From Sedimentisphaerales bacterium (GTDB lineage: Bacteria > Planctomycetota > Phycisphaerae > Sedimentisphaerales > Anaerohalosphaeraceae), in contig JANQGW010000098.1 in NCBI GenBank assembly GCA_028282905.1, forward strand, positions 56,984 to 120,983: a stretch of DNA of 64,000 nucleotides. The letters are read 5' to 3'. Both the position numbers and the translations under genes were made by a program. Below, in pieces: positions 43,181 to 52,900 of this stretch; the stretch's first letter is position 1; the number at the start of each line of letters is the position of its first letter. The notes beneath the pieces are model-generated. The model ran no database searches. It had not been told where the DNA came from and was given only the letters and a program-made list of their open reading frames with translations.

Positions 43181-44023
43181 ATGGCAAAAAGAAATACCGG
43201 TAGGTATCCGCAAAACGCTTTCACTCTGATCGAACTGCTCGTTGTCATCGCGATAATCGCATTACTCCTTGCGATCATCATTCCAGCCATATCGTTGGCA
43301 AAAGAAAAAGCTAAAACGCTTGTTTGCTCAACGAACCTGAAGTCGCTGTCAGCATCGATTTCCGCTTACGCAACTGAGAACGATGACGCAATCTGCGGGT
43401 CCTGGAACTATAGTCCCGGCAATGGATGGGGAAGGGAACATGATTGGGCATGGGCACCCTGGCAGGTCGGCGGCACCAGCAATGTTGCAGACTATGCCAA
43501 CGCAACACTGGCCGAACGCCATGAAGGCATCAAGCGAGGCGTGTTATACCCTTTTATCGAAGCACTCGACGCCTACCACTGTGTCAGCGATAAAAGCTTT
43601 GCGGGGAATTTCAGAAGTTACTCCATGCCGGACAGTCTGAATGGACTATGGGGACAGCCAACCAGTACCGCTGCATGGGATATCATGTATAAGCTATCGC
43701 GGATTTCAATACCGTCGAACAAGTATGCTTTTGTCGAGGAAAATGACCCGCGCGGCTACAATATAAACTCATGGGTGATCCACCCGGATGCCGGTACGCA
43801 ATCCAAGGTATGGGCAGACCCGTTGACGGTATGGCACCGAGGCAGAAGCAACTTCGGGTATGTTGACGGCCATGCCAAGGTAAAAAATTGGTCCAGAGAA
43901 ACCGAGAAGCGATTTCAGAGAGTCGATGAATCCGGCTCTTGGGCCGGTTTCTGGGGCCATAGTCCCCAAAGTGATGGAGAGGCGGAAGACCTTCGATGGC
44001 TGCTCATGGGCTGGCCGGACTGA
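43181..44023 (+). CDS. Prepilin/pseudopilin-type protein with C-terminal FGYVDGH motif
   Basis: A 280-residue protein with a type IV pilin/type II secretion N-terminus: a short basic leader ending in an A/F cleavage site (QNAFTLIELLVVIAIIALLLAIIIPAISLAKEKA, Glu5 present). The C-terminal body ends WHRGRSNFGYVDGHAKVKNW, the H-x8-DG motif of the large planctomycete/verrucomicrobial pseudopilin-like families. Such proteins are processed by a prepilin peptidase and form surface or periplasmic fibres. ATG 43181 is chosen because GGAGATGTGG lies 7 nt upstream. The same FADGH-type module reappears inside the M56 protein and its downstream neighbour. Confidence 0.85.
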   Translation: MAKRNTGRYPQNAFTLIELLVVIAIIALLLAIIIPAISLAKEKAKTLVCSTNLKSLSASISAYATENDDAICGSWNYSPGNGWGREHDWAWAPWQVGGTSNVADYANATLAERHEGIKRGVLYPFIEALDAYHCVSDKSFAGNFRSYSMPDSLNGLWGQPTSTAAWDIMYKLSRISIPSNKYAFVEENDPRGYNINSWVIHPDAGTQSKVWADPLTVWHRGRSNFGYVDGHAKVKNWSRETEKRFQRVDESGSWAGFWGHSPQSDGEAEDLRWLLMGWPD

Positions 44024-44113
44024 TGCCGAAAGCCTGGAGAAACGGGCGATGATATCTTAAAAAATGTACTATCGTCCGAGTTCAGAATCCACTTCTTCTA
44101 CAAAAGGACTTAA

Positions 44114-44413
44114 ATGTTCGTTGGGCGGTTTATTCTAAGCATGTTTGAGCAAGCCAAGTGCCGGCTCGATAAAACCATGAGGTCCGCCAGCGAAATGGCC
44201 AACGATCTCTTGTCTGCAAAGAAACCAGGGACACCCACTGTCCGTATCGGATATGTACGGTATATCATCAAAAGCGTGCAGTACTGTATGGAAAACGTCG
44301 GCGTAGGAAAACCCTACATCTTCTCAACCTCCAACTGCATCTTCAAAGGCATGCCGCCGGTAAGCTATCAAATCATGCACAAAGAATACCGCCGCATCAT
44401 TACCGAACAGTGA
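44114..44413 (+). CDS. Hypothetical 99-residue protein
   Basis: Not recognised. AAAGGACTTAA lies directly before ATG 44114, and the composition is that of a small soluble protein (KCRLDKTMRSASEMANDLLSAKKPGTPTVRIGYVRYIIK). No promoter or conserved motif was seen. It may be a remnant in a region with other partial duplications. Confidence 0.4.
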   Translation: MFVGRFILSMFEQAKCRLDKTMRSASEMANDLLSAKKPGTPTVRIGYVRYIIKSVQYCMENVGVGKPYIFSTSNCIFKGMPPVSYQIMHKEYRRIITEQ

Positions 44414-44466
44414 TATCCGGAAACACCTATTGTTTCCAAGTATCCAACGTGCTATAATAACTCATT

Positions 44467-44580
44467 GAGTGGGCCGGACAGTCGCCGAATTAAAAGACCC
44501 CCGTAGGAAAGTCCGAGCAGAGCAACGGTGGCGGTTAACGGCCACTCGCGGCAACCCGAAAGAAAGTGCCACAGAGAACT
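44467..44580 (+). pseudogene. Truncated second copy of the rnpB 5' end
   Basis: GAGTGGGCCGGACAGTCGCC, GGAAAGTCCGAGCAG, GGCAACCC and AAAGTGCCACAGAGAAC align in order with 45133-45247 of the intact RNase P RNA, with several substitutions and a 5-nt deletion. Its own -10 TATAAT (44453-44458) sits at nearly the same distance as in the real gene (45120-45125). Similarity stops just after CACAGAGAAC, so the catalytic domain's 3' half is missing and it cannot form P1. A membrane-protein gene starts 34 bp later. Confidence 0.8.
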
Positions 44581-44613
44581 GTTTGCTTATTGGGAAAAAT
44601 ACAAGGATAAGCA

Positions 44614-45093
44614 ATGAAGAAGAGGTATTCCATATTAATAATCACGGCATGCGTAGTCATCGTTGCACTAATTCTCAGCTCTGGACTTTTCGGCAGATTT
44701 TTGCTAACCAGAAAAGTGATTCAAAGCGATCATGCAATTCCACATCAAATTGAATTCCGCTTTGGTGTAAATTTACCGGAGCACTCTCATCACTTATACT
44801 ATGCAAGCCATCGAGGATTGTTTACTGATCATTTTGCAGCCTTTACATTGCAGAACAAAGAAGAGTGTGAAGCCGTTCTGGCTGAGATGAATTATCCACT
44901 GGAAAAATTTAAGGAATCGGATACATTGCCGCAACGGCTGATCGATAATGGCCCGGAAAGCTGGCCAGAGAAATTTGACGACAAAAACTGGCAATTGACG
45001 AAGGAAGAGAGATTTCTCATTGCTGGCCCTAAAGAGCAAGTCATATATGTCCCCGAAAAATGCCGCATTTATTTAATCCATTGGGCCGAATAG
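44614..45093 (+). CDS. Membrane-anchored hypothetical protein, paralogue of the 40685 protein
   Basis: A 159-residue protein with one N-terminal helix (ILIITACVVIVALILSSGLFG) and an exported domain: HHLYYASHRG, FTLQNKEECEAVLAEMNYPLEKF, PESWPEKF, then EQVIYVPEKCRIYLIHW. Motif order parallels the 40685 protein, so they probably share a fold. Function unknown. AAGGATAAGCA precedes the ATG. It lies between a truncated rnpB 5' copy and the intact rnpB, whose -10 box begins 27 bp after this stop. Confidence 0.65.
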   Translation: MKKRYSILIITACVVIVALILSSGLFGRFLLTRKVIQSDHAIPHQIEFRFGVNLPEHSHHLYYASHRGLFTDHFAAFTLQNKEECEAVLAEMNYPLEKFKESDTLPQRLIDNGPESWPEKFDDKNWQLTKEERFLIAGPKEQVIYVPEKCRIYLIHWAE

Positions 45094-45132
45094 ACAATGG
45101 CAATCCCATTTTTTTATGTTATAATGCTTTTT

Positions 45133-45611
<479 letters not shown>

Positions 45612-45623
45612 TTTTTTATTGAC

Positions 45624-45652
45624 TATTTTCGATTGTCGATTGACGATTGATT
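45624..45652. repeat. GTCGATTGACGATTGA-type microrepeat, copy 3
   Basis: ACTATTTTCGATTG-TCGATTGACGATTGATTTC lies just after the rnpB terminator. Related units are at 31591 and 35585. Confidence 0.5.
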
Positions 45653-45774
45653 TCATCATTTGGAGCTTTTACAGGAAAAACCGTAGAATTCAGCAATATC
45701 TTAGGTACTCAGCTGAGTCTATACACACACGTTGGTAGAAGTGGAGAAAATCAATCTTAAGCCAAGGATGAAAA

Positions 45775-48111
45775 ATGAGACGCTATTTTTCCTGTCAAGC
45801 ACTGTTCGTGACGATTTTAAGCCTTTCCTGTTTTGCTGCTGCCGCACCAAAACATCATTTCAACCTTTGGTACACACAGCCCGCGTCGCAGTGGACCGAG
45901 GCATTGCCCATCGGCAACGGGCACATGGGAGCGATGGTCTATGGCCGAACGGACAAAGAGACCATCCAGTTTAATGAGGAGTCACTCTGGACCGGGCACC
46001 CGACGGATTACCAGCATCCGGATGCCGCCGGCGTCCTGCCGCAATTACGACAGCTTTTATTTGAGGGCAAACAGAAAGAAGCTGAAAAGCTGGCTCAACA
46101 GCATTTTATGAGTGTGCCGCTCAGGCAGAATGCCTTTCAGCCAATGGGCAATGTCATCCTCGAATTTGAAGGGCATGACAATCCAACGGATTACAAACGC
46201 TGGCTGGATTTAAAGACGGGAATCTCCGGCGTCACCTACACAATAGACGGCGTTACCTACAAACGTGAAATATTTGCATCGTATCCGGATAAAGCGATTA
46301 TCATCCGCCTCACAGCCGACAAGCCGCAGCAAATAAAATTCAAGGCAACACTGACAAGTCCGCATAAACAATCAGAGCAATTCAAAATCGATGATACCAT
46401 TCTTGGGCTTAGGGGTCATGTTGCCAAGACGGGAGAGAATGAGAATGAAAGCAAAATGCAATTTCAAGCGGTGCTGCGAATTCATCATGCGAGCGCAGAA
46501 ATTTCCAATGACGGCATTCGATTAGACCGAGGTAATTCGGCAACACTGATTTTAACGGCGGCAACAAACTATCAAAATTACAAGGATCTTTCGGGTGACC
46601 CGATGGCGAAATGCCGCGGGATACTGGAAAAGCTGAAACATGTATCCTATCAAGAGCATAAAACACATCATTTAAAAGATTACCAGGCATTATACAATCG
46701 GGTGTCCATCGATCTGGGTTCGACCAACGCGGTGAACCTGCAAACGGACGACCGGGTTCTCAACTACTCCAAAGCAGCCGATCCGCAATTGGCGGCATTG
46801 CTGTTTCAATACGGCCGCTACCTCCTGATTTCCAGCAGCCGGCCCGGGTCGCATCCTGCCACCCTGCAGGGGGTCTGGAACGATCGGCTCAGCCCGCCGT
46901 GGGGTAGTAAATATACCGTCAACATCAATACCGAAATGAATTACTGGCCCGCCGAAATGACCAATCTTTCCGAGTGTCACCAACCGCTGTTTGATATGCT
47001 CAAGGACTGTTCACAGACCGGGGCACTGACGGCCAAAACGTTCTACGATTGTCCGGGCTGGGTACTGCATCATAACACCGACATTTGGCGAGGAACGGCC
47101 CCGATCAATGCGTCCAATCACGGTATCTGGCCGACCGGCGGCGCGTGGCTGTGTCAGCATCTATGGTGGCATTACGCCTATACACTCGACGAAGCATTTC
47201 TGCGTACCACAGCGTACCCAATCATGAAGTCAGCGGCGGAGTTTTTCACCGAGTATCTCATTGAAGATCCGCGTAATAACAAAGGCTGGCTGATTTCCGG
47301 GCCGTCCAATTCACCGGAAAACGGCGGACTGGTGATGGGACCGACAATGGACCACCAGATTATCCGTAATTTATTCGATCACTGCATCGAAGCGTCTGAG
47401 ATTTTGGGCATGGACGCAGAATTTCGTCAGCGGTTGACGTCGCTTCGAAAGCGGATCGCTCCCAACCAGATCGGTAAACACGGCCAGCTTCAGGAATGGC
47501 TGGAAGATAAGGATGATCCGAATAACAAGCACCGTCATGTCTCGCATTTGTGGGGCTTGCATCCCGGAAATGAAATTACCCGTGACGGCACACCCGAATT
47601 GTACGAGGCCGCCAAACAGTCCTTACTGTTCCGTGGTGACAAAGGCACTGGCTGGTCAATGGGTTGGAAGATTAACTTTTGGGCCAGGCTGCATGATGGA
47701 GACCATGCTTTGAAAATCATGAAAAACCTGCTTCGTCTGACCGGTTCATCCAAAACCTCATACAAAGGCGGCGGTGTTTATCCGAACTTGTTCGATTCTC
47801 ATCCGCCATTCCAGATTGACGGCAACTTTGGTGCCACTTCCGGTATCGCCGAGATGCTGATGCAGTCGCATGCCGGATTTATCGAATTGCTGCCGGCACT
47901 GCCTTCTGCCTGGAAGGACGGCAGCATTACCGGCCTGAAAGCCCGGGGCGGTTTTGAAGTGGACGTTTACTGGCAAGATGGAACACTGGCAAAAGCTGTG
48001 ATAAGCAGTCAAAAAGGCGGCAACTGCCGGCTGCAGTATGCCGGCACGACTCTGGATACCAATCTGTCGAAAGGCGGGCAAAAAATATATACTGCCGGAG
48101 ATTTCAAGTAA
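45775..48111 (+). CDS. GH95 alpha-L-fucosidase (1), exported
   Basis: Inverting alpha-1,2-L-fucosidase family (some members act on alpha-L-galactose). Seen: signal peptide ending CFAAAA; an N-terminal beta domain (WYTQPASQWTEALPIGNGHMGAMVYG); the catalytic barrel with NINTEMNYWPAE (Asn383 and Asn385, candidate activating Asn pair), SPENGG (Glu515, candidate acid), and QIDGNFGATSGIAEML (Asp682). At 778 aa it is the typical length without accessory domains. AAGGATG lies before the ATG. Likely substrate: fucosylated host or algal glycans. Followed by a terminator and, in the same direction, by a quinone reductase gene. Confidence 0.92.
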   Translation: MRRYFSCQALFVTILSLSCFAAAAPKHHFNLWYTQPASQWTEALPIGNGHMGAMVYGRTDKETIQFNEESLWTGHPTDYQHPDAAGVLPQLRQLLFEGKQKEAEKLAQQHFMSVPLRQNAFQPMGNVILEFEGHDNPTDYKRWLDLKTGISGVTYTIDGVTYKREIFASYPDKAIIIRLTADKPQQIKFKATLTSPHKQSEQFKIDDTILGLRGHVAKTGENENESKMQFQAVLRIHHASAEISNDGIRLDRGNSATLILTAATNYQNYKDLSGDPMAKCRGILEKLKHVSYQEHKTHHLKDYQALYNRVSIDLGSTNAVNLQTDDRVLNYSKAADPQLAALLFQYGRYLLISSSRPGSHPATLQGVWNDRLSPPWGSKYTVNINTEMNYWPAEMTNLSECHQPLFDMLKDCSQTGALTAKTFYDCPGWVLHHNTDIWRGTAPINASNHGIWPTGGAWLCQHLWWHYAYTLDEAFLRTTAYPIMKSAAEFFTEYLIEDPRNNKGWLISGPSNSPENGGLVMGPTMDHQIIRNLFDHCIEASEILGMDAEFRQRLTSLRKRIAPNQIGKHGQLQEWLEDKDDPNNKHRHVSHLWGLHPGNEITRDGTPELYEAAKQSLLFRGDKGTGWSMGWKINFWARLHDGDHALKIMKNLLRLTGSSKTSYKGGGVYPNLFDSHPPFQIDGNFGATSGIAEMLMQSHAGFIELLPALPSAWKDGSITGLKARGGFEVDVYWQDGTLAKAVISSQKGGNCRLQYAGTTLDTNLSKGGQKIYTAGDFK

Positions 48112-48189
48112 TCAAAACACAAGATCACTGTATCTACCTTTATTTAAATAGGTTAACGTAACTTAAAAAACTCATTCTTGATTTTCCAT

Positions 48190-48228
48190 AGCTCAAACTG
48201 GCGCATCGTCGGTTTGAGCTAATTTATT
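48190..48228 (+). terminator. Terminator after the first GH95 gene
   Basis: Perfect 9-bp stem AGCTCAAAC / GTTTGAGCT with an AATTTATT tail. Confidence 0.65.
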
Positions 48229-48310
48229 AAAATCGCCTTCTCTGTCGAACCTCTTTTACTTCCGCACGTAGTTTTCGCATTAGAGGATATTTGACAGAAA
48301 GGTTAGCTTG

Positions 48311-49303
48311 ATGCAGCAGGAATTTGAAGCGTTGGTGATTGAAGAAGCGGATCACCACGTATATAATAGACAGGTAAAAACAAGAACCGTGGACGAACTG
48401 CCAAAGGGCGAATTGCTGGTGCGTGTCCATTATTCTTCGCTGAACTACAAAGACGCCCTCTCGGCTTCCGGCAACCGCGGCGTCACCCGCCGATATCCGC
48501 ATACACCGGGCATCGACGCGGCCGGGATTGTCGAGCAAAGCACCCACCCGGATTTCAAGCCAGGCGACGAGGTGATTGTAAACGGCCCGGAATTTGGCAC
48601 ACGCCAGTCCGGCGGCTTCGGACAGTATGTCCGGGTCAACGCCGACTGGGTCGTCAAGCTACCGAAGGGTTTTTCGCTCAGAACCGCTATGATCTACGGC
48701 GTTGGCGGATTTACCGCGGCCTATTCGATGCTTAAACTCCAGCCGCTGGTCAGCCCGACCGATGGTCCTATCCTCGTTACCGGGGCCACCGGAGGCGTCG
48801 GCTGTATGTCCGTAGCGATTCTGAAAAAGGAAGGCTATACCGTCACGGCGGTGACAGGCAAACCCGATCAGCCATTTTTGCGTGAGCTGGGTGTCGATGA
48901 TATTATTCCGCGAGATACCTTCCAAAACACAAGCTGGGCACTGGAGCCGGTCCGATGGGCCGGGGTGATTGATACAGTCGGCGGCGATATCTTGGCCGCG
49001 GCGATCAAGTCCACCCTGCCGAACGGCGTCGTCACCTGCTGCGGCAATGTTGCTTCGCCCGATTTGAATCTGACGGTTTACCCGTTTATCCTTCGCGGCG
49101 TATCCTTGCTGGGCATTGACTGCGTCAGCTGCCCGCTGCCGACTCGCCGGGAAATCTGGGATAAGCTGGCAGGCCCTTGGAAACTGGAAAATCTGGAGTC
49201 GATGGCAACTGAAATTACCCTAAACCAACTGGACCAAAAGATCGACCAAATGCTTGCCGGACAGATTACCGGGCGGATCATTGTCAATTTAATTGACGAT
49301 TAA
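48311..49303 (+). CDS. YhdH/AcuI-type NADPH:quinone/acryloyl-CoA reductase
   Basis: A 330-residue medium-chain dehydrogenase/reductase without zinc. Seen: an N-terminal GroES-like fold (MQQEFEALVIEEAD..., LNYKDALSASGNRGVTRRYPHTPGIDAAG), Rossmann motif GATGGVGCMSVAILKKEGYTVTAVTGK, and the family's GIDCVSCPLPTRREIWDKLAGPW. Studied relatives reduce acryloyl-CoA or quinones with NADPH; the substrate here is not known. AAAGGTTAGC precedes ATG 48311; the adjacent TTG is not preferred. It sits between GH95 and the BlaI/M56 genes with no clear functional link. Confidence 0.9.
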   Translation: MQQEFEALVIEEADHHVYNRQVKTRTVDELPKGELLVRVHYSSLNYKDALSASGNRGVTRRYPHTPGIDAAGIVEQSTHPDFKPGDEVIVNGPEFGTRQSGGFGQYVRVNADWVVKLPKGFSLRTAMIYGVGGFTAAYSMLKLQPLVSPTDGPILVTGATGGVGCMSVAILKKEGYTVTAVTGKPDQPFLRELGVDDIIPRDTFQNTSWALEPVRWAGVIDTVGGDILAAAIKSTLPNGVVTCCGNVASPDLNLTVYPFILRGVSLLGIDCVSCPLPTRREIWDKLAGPWKLENLESMATEITLNQLDQKIDQMLAGQITGRIIVNLIDD

Positions 49304-49365
49304 TTCCCCTGAAAACACGGCTTTTCAGTCTAATATCAGCTATTTCCTGAAAAATCAACAAAAGT

Positions 49366-49428
49366 ACGAATTTTTTCGTTGAATCATACGAATTGATTCG
49401 TATATTGAATTTTACGAAACGTTTCGTA
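49366..49428 (+). promoter_or_regulatory. Three-palindrome operator/promoter of the blaI-blaR1-like operon
   Basis: ACGAATTTTTTCGT (49366-49379), ATACGAATTGATTCGTAT (49386-49403) and TACGAAACGTTTCGTA (49413-49428) are perfect inverted repeats sharing the half-site ACGAA/TTCGT, with centres 22 and 26 bp apart. TTGAAT (49379-49384), 16 bp, TATATT (49401-49406) form a promoter that lies across the middle palindrome, as expected for a repressed promoter. Confidence 0.7.
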
Positions 49429-49474
49429 TTTCATTGTAACGTATTGGGTTTTCCGGCGTCATAGAGAAAGAAGC

Positions 49475-49544
49475 TGTCATGCCGGACTTGATCCGGCATC
49501 CAGACATTAAAGCACTGGATTCCGGCTCGGAGGCCGGAATGACA
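49475..49544. repeat. REP-like unit in the blaI leader
   Basis: TGTCATGCCGGACTTGATCC ... GGCCGGAATGACA: outer TGTCAT/ATGACA arms with two inner hairpins. It lies between the operator array and the BlaI gene, so it would be in the 5' leader. Confidence 0.7.
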
Positions 49545-49611
49545 ACAAGCAAGACAGATCACAGATTTAACATCGAACAGATACGAGAGTACTTTTTTCA
49601 GGAGCAGCACA

Positions 49612-49992
49612 ATGGCACGCATTAAAGGACAGGGGCCGACGGACAAGGAACTGGCGATTTTGAAGGTGTTATGGGCCAAGGGGCCGAGTACGGTTCGCCA
49701 GGTCAACGACGAGATCAACAAACAAGAGAAAACCGGCTATACCACCACGCTGAAGCTGATGCAGATTATGACTGACAAGGGGCTGCTAATTCGAGATGAC
49801 TCAACATTTAAGCATGTGTATGAGCCAGCGGCCAGTGCCGAGGATACCGAAAACCGGATCGTCGGCGATATGCTGGACAAGGTGTTTGCAGGGTCAGCGG
49901 AAAAGCTGGTCATGCGTGCCCTGTCGGCTAAACAGATCACGGCAGAAGAGCGAAAAAACATCCGCCAAATTTTAGACCAAATGGAGGACTAA
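49612..49992 (+). CDS. BlaI/MecI/CopY-family repressor
   Basis: A 126-residue winged-helix repressor. Starts MARIKGQGPTDKELAILKVLWAKGPSTVRQVNDEIN, with recognition-helix region KTGYTTTLKLMQIMTDKGLLIRDD, and a C-terminal dimerisation helix (EKLVMRALSAKQITAEERKNIRQILDQMED). In the family the dimer binds palindromic operators and is inactivated by a cognate M56 protease. Here the protease gene starts 3 nt after its stop, giving tight coupling. CAGGAGCAGCACA precedes the ATG. The three palindromes at 49366-49428 are the probable operator. Confidence 0.93.
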   Translation: MARIKGQGPTDKELAILKVLWAKGPSTVRQVNDEINKQEKTGYTTTLKLMQIMTDKGLLIRDDSTFKHVYEPAASAEDTENRIVGDMLDKVFAGSAEKLVMRALSAKQITAEERKNIRQILDQMED

Positions 49993-49995
49993 ACC

Positions 49996-52900
49996 ATGAC
50001 ATTTCTGGAAACCATTTTATCCGAGCAGATGATCCGGCCAGTCGGCTGGACACTTATCCATTTTTTGTGGCAGGGAATCCTGGCGGCGATGCTGCTGTGG
50101 TTTCTGCTGCGCATCTGCCGCAAGGCATCAGCGAATGTACGGTACGTCATCGCCTGCGCCGCCCTGCTGGTGCTGGTGTGTATGCCCGCGGTGACATTTT
50201 GCGTACTCTATGAACCGCCGGTAGAAACTGCAACCCTAATGCCCATAGAGACTGTTGAGTCTGCACCTGCAATGCCAATCGCAACAGAATCGGTAGTCAT
50301 TACGGCACCTGCTGCGCCGATACCGACACCAAAAGCTTCGCTGGTATCGGTTATCTGCGGCTATATCGAAACCGCCCTGCCGTGGTGTGTGCTGGGCTGG
50401 TTTATTGGCGTGGTCATGCTAAGCGTGTGGTATCTGGGCGGCTGGTGCCAATTGCAGAAACTGCGGAGAATCGGCACCAAGGCCGTCGGTGATACCGTTG
50501 CGGCTAAAGCAGGCAAACTGTCGGCCCGATTAGGCATCCGCCGAGGTGTTCAGATTGTCGAGTCGGCCCTGGTACAGGTGCCGACCGTGATCGGTTGGCT
50601 GAAACCGGTCGTTCTACTGCCCGCGAGTGCCTTGACGGGATTGGATGAAGTGCAGCTTTCGGCATTGATCGCGCATGAGTTGGCGCATGTCAAACGCTGC
50701 GATTACCTGGTCAACATCGTCCAGACAATCGTGGAAATTCTGGGCTTTTACCATCCGGCCCTGTGGTGGATGAGCCGGCAGATTCGCATCGAACGCGAAA
50801 ACTGCTGTGATGACATGGCGGTCGCCCTGCTGCAAAATAAAAGAGACTACGCCGGAGCGCTGTTTACGATGGAAACCATCCGCAGCCGACAGCTTGAACT
50901 GGCCGTCGCCGCCAACGGCGGCTCGCTCACCAGCCGCATCAGCCGACTGGCCGGAAAAGAAAATCCCAGCAAGCAAAAACCCGGCTGGATTCCGTCGATT
51001 GTTATTTTGGCAATGATATTGGCGATTGTCATCCCGACTGCTTTTGCTTTAAGCAATAAAAGAACAGATAACGCAAAGGATATTACTGCCCGGAAAATTC
51101 AGATGCAAGAGTGGGTGGAAGACTTTTTTAATCACAACTATCGTGATATTACATCAAGAAAGACGCTTGAATGGGGTGAGCCCACACAAGATTCAAACGG
51201 AAATTATTCGATCCGCTATAAATATGAAGCGGTTATATGGAGAAAAAACACAATCGTTTCTGATGAACTTTTTACATTTGATGAAGATGGCAAGTTTGTC
51301 TCAGTTAAAAAATTAAACAGAAAAGAACTCGATCAGGATGATGTAAATAGTAATATTCAGATTTACCAAATCAATCGCAATGTGTCAGAATTTCCTGAGA
51401 AGGAAGATTTTTCAACGCCGGAAAACGCTTATGTCGCCATTAATCGAGTTATGGCAGCAAATGACTATGAGGGTTGGCAAAGAGTTAGTGTTAAAAGTCT
51501 CGCCGGCAGATTAGCCAAAGAGCAAAAAATAAGAAACAAGAAAGTTGAACCGGAATGGGCTAAGGTTGTCCTTAATGCAAACATTCTCGAAGTTCGAATT
51601 CACAGTGACCAAGCCGTTGTGATAGCGGAATTTCCACAGGCAATGTCAAGTAAGCCGATTAGAAATCCAATTGATTACCGGCATCTGATTTTTGAAGACG
51701 GAAAATGGCTAAACACCGGAGAAAACCGGTATGATACGGTTGATGCGGCCAGAGCCAAGTTTAAACAAACTGTCGCACAGCAGTCGAACAAAGAACAGAA
51801 TCAACAGTCTGTTTCTAAAACTGGCAGCATACTGGAATTTCGGCTGTTGGCCGAATTACGACCAGAACAGCTGGAGCGGGTGAGTTGGCCGGAAAGTAAT
51901 CTGGACGGCTATCAATGGATGAAAGTTCGCAAGCAGGAGGCGGCAGATTGGAACGCAAATACACTTCACCGCCGGGTCAATGACGATGTCTATGTGCTGG
52001 TTAGCAGTCGCGAAGGCGAGGCGATGCCGGCTGACGGCTCGTGGGGACTTTTACGGGCTGGGCTAACAACGGACGCAATGAACAAGCTGGCATTATCAGT
52101 CGATTTAGATGAACCGTCGCAGGAAAAGTTTCATGCATTAACGCAAAAGCATGTCAAACGCCAGTTAGCCATCTGCTTGGACGGCGAAGTCATTAGCGCA
52201 CCAACAATCATGTCCGCCATCCGCAACCGCGCGATTATTACCGGAAACTTCACAGAGCCGGAGGCCAAAGCCATTGTCGAAGCCCTGAAAAACGGAATGC
52301 CGCCGACTGCGGCAGATGAAAAAACAGCACCGGGTAAATCTGTAAGCAAGCGTGTTAAGCCGGCGATGGACAAAACACAAATGCCCGGCGAGGTTCGCGA
52401 TATCTTTGAAACTCTGGAAGGCATGTTTAAAGCTATCATGCAGAAAGATTTGCAGAGTTTCTCGACACATCTGAAATCCAATATGAATGCGGAGAACACG
52501 TTCAGAGAATTTGCGGAACTGATGCAATTAAACCCCGATTGGAAACTGTCTCTGCTTTCAGTTTACTGGGACAATGACTCGGCGATGGCTGTTGTCAACA
52601 AGCTGCGGTTCGGCAATGCACAGGTTGAAGGGCCGGAAACGCTTGTTTTTAATCTGCAAAAAGAGAACGGCCGCTGGCTGATTGCCGACATTGATTTGGA
52701 AGAACCAGACGGTCTGCAAATCGAAAATGCCCGTTTCCTGAAGGAAAACCCCGGTGCCGGTACATGGTATATCGAGCCGGGCCGCGGGCCGGTTTCGAGT
52801 CAGCCGGGAACGAATTCGGTTGTCCTGCTGCCGAGTATACGAGAAATGCTGGATTTAACCACCGGCAAGATCATCAAGGTGCCAATGGAGACAAAGTCGC

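Noticed and set aside
44469..44753. 94-residue reading frame beginning in the truncated rnpB copy
   Set aside because: It follows RNA-gene sequence, overlaps the better supported 44614 gene in another frame, and lacks a ribosome site.
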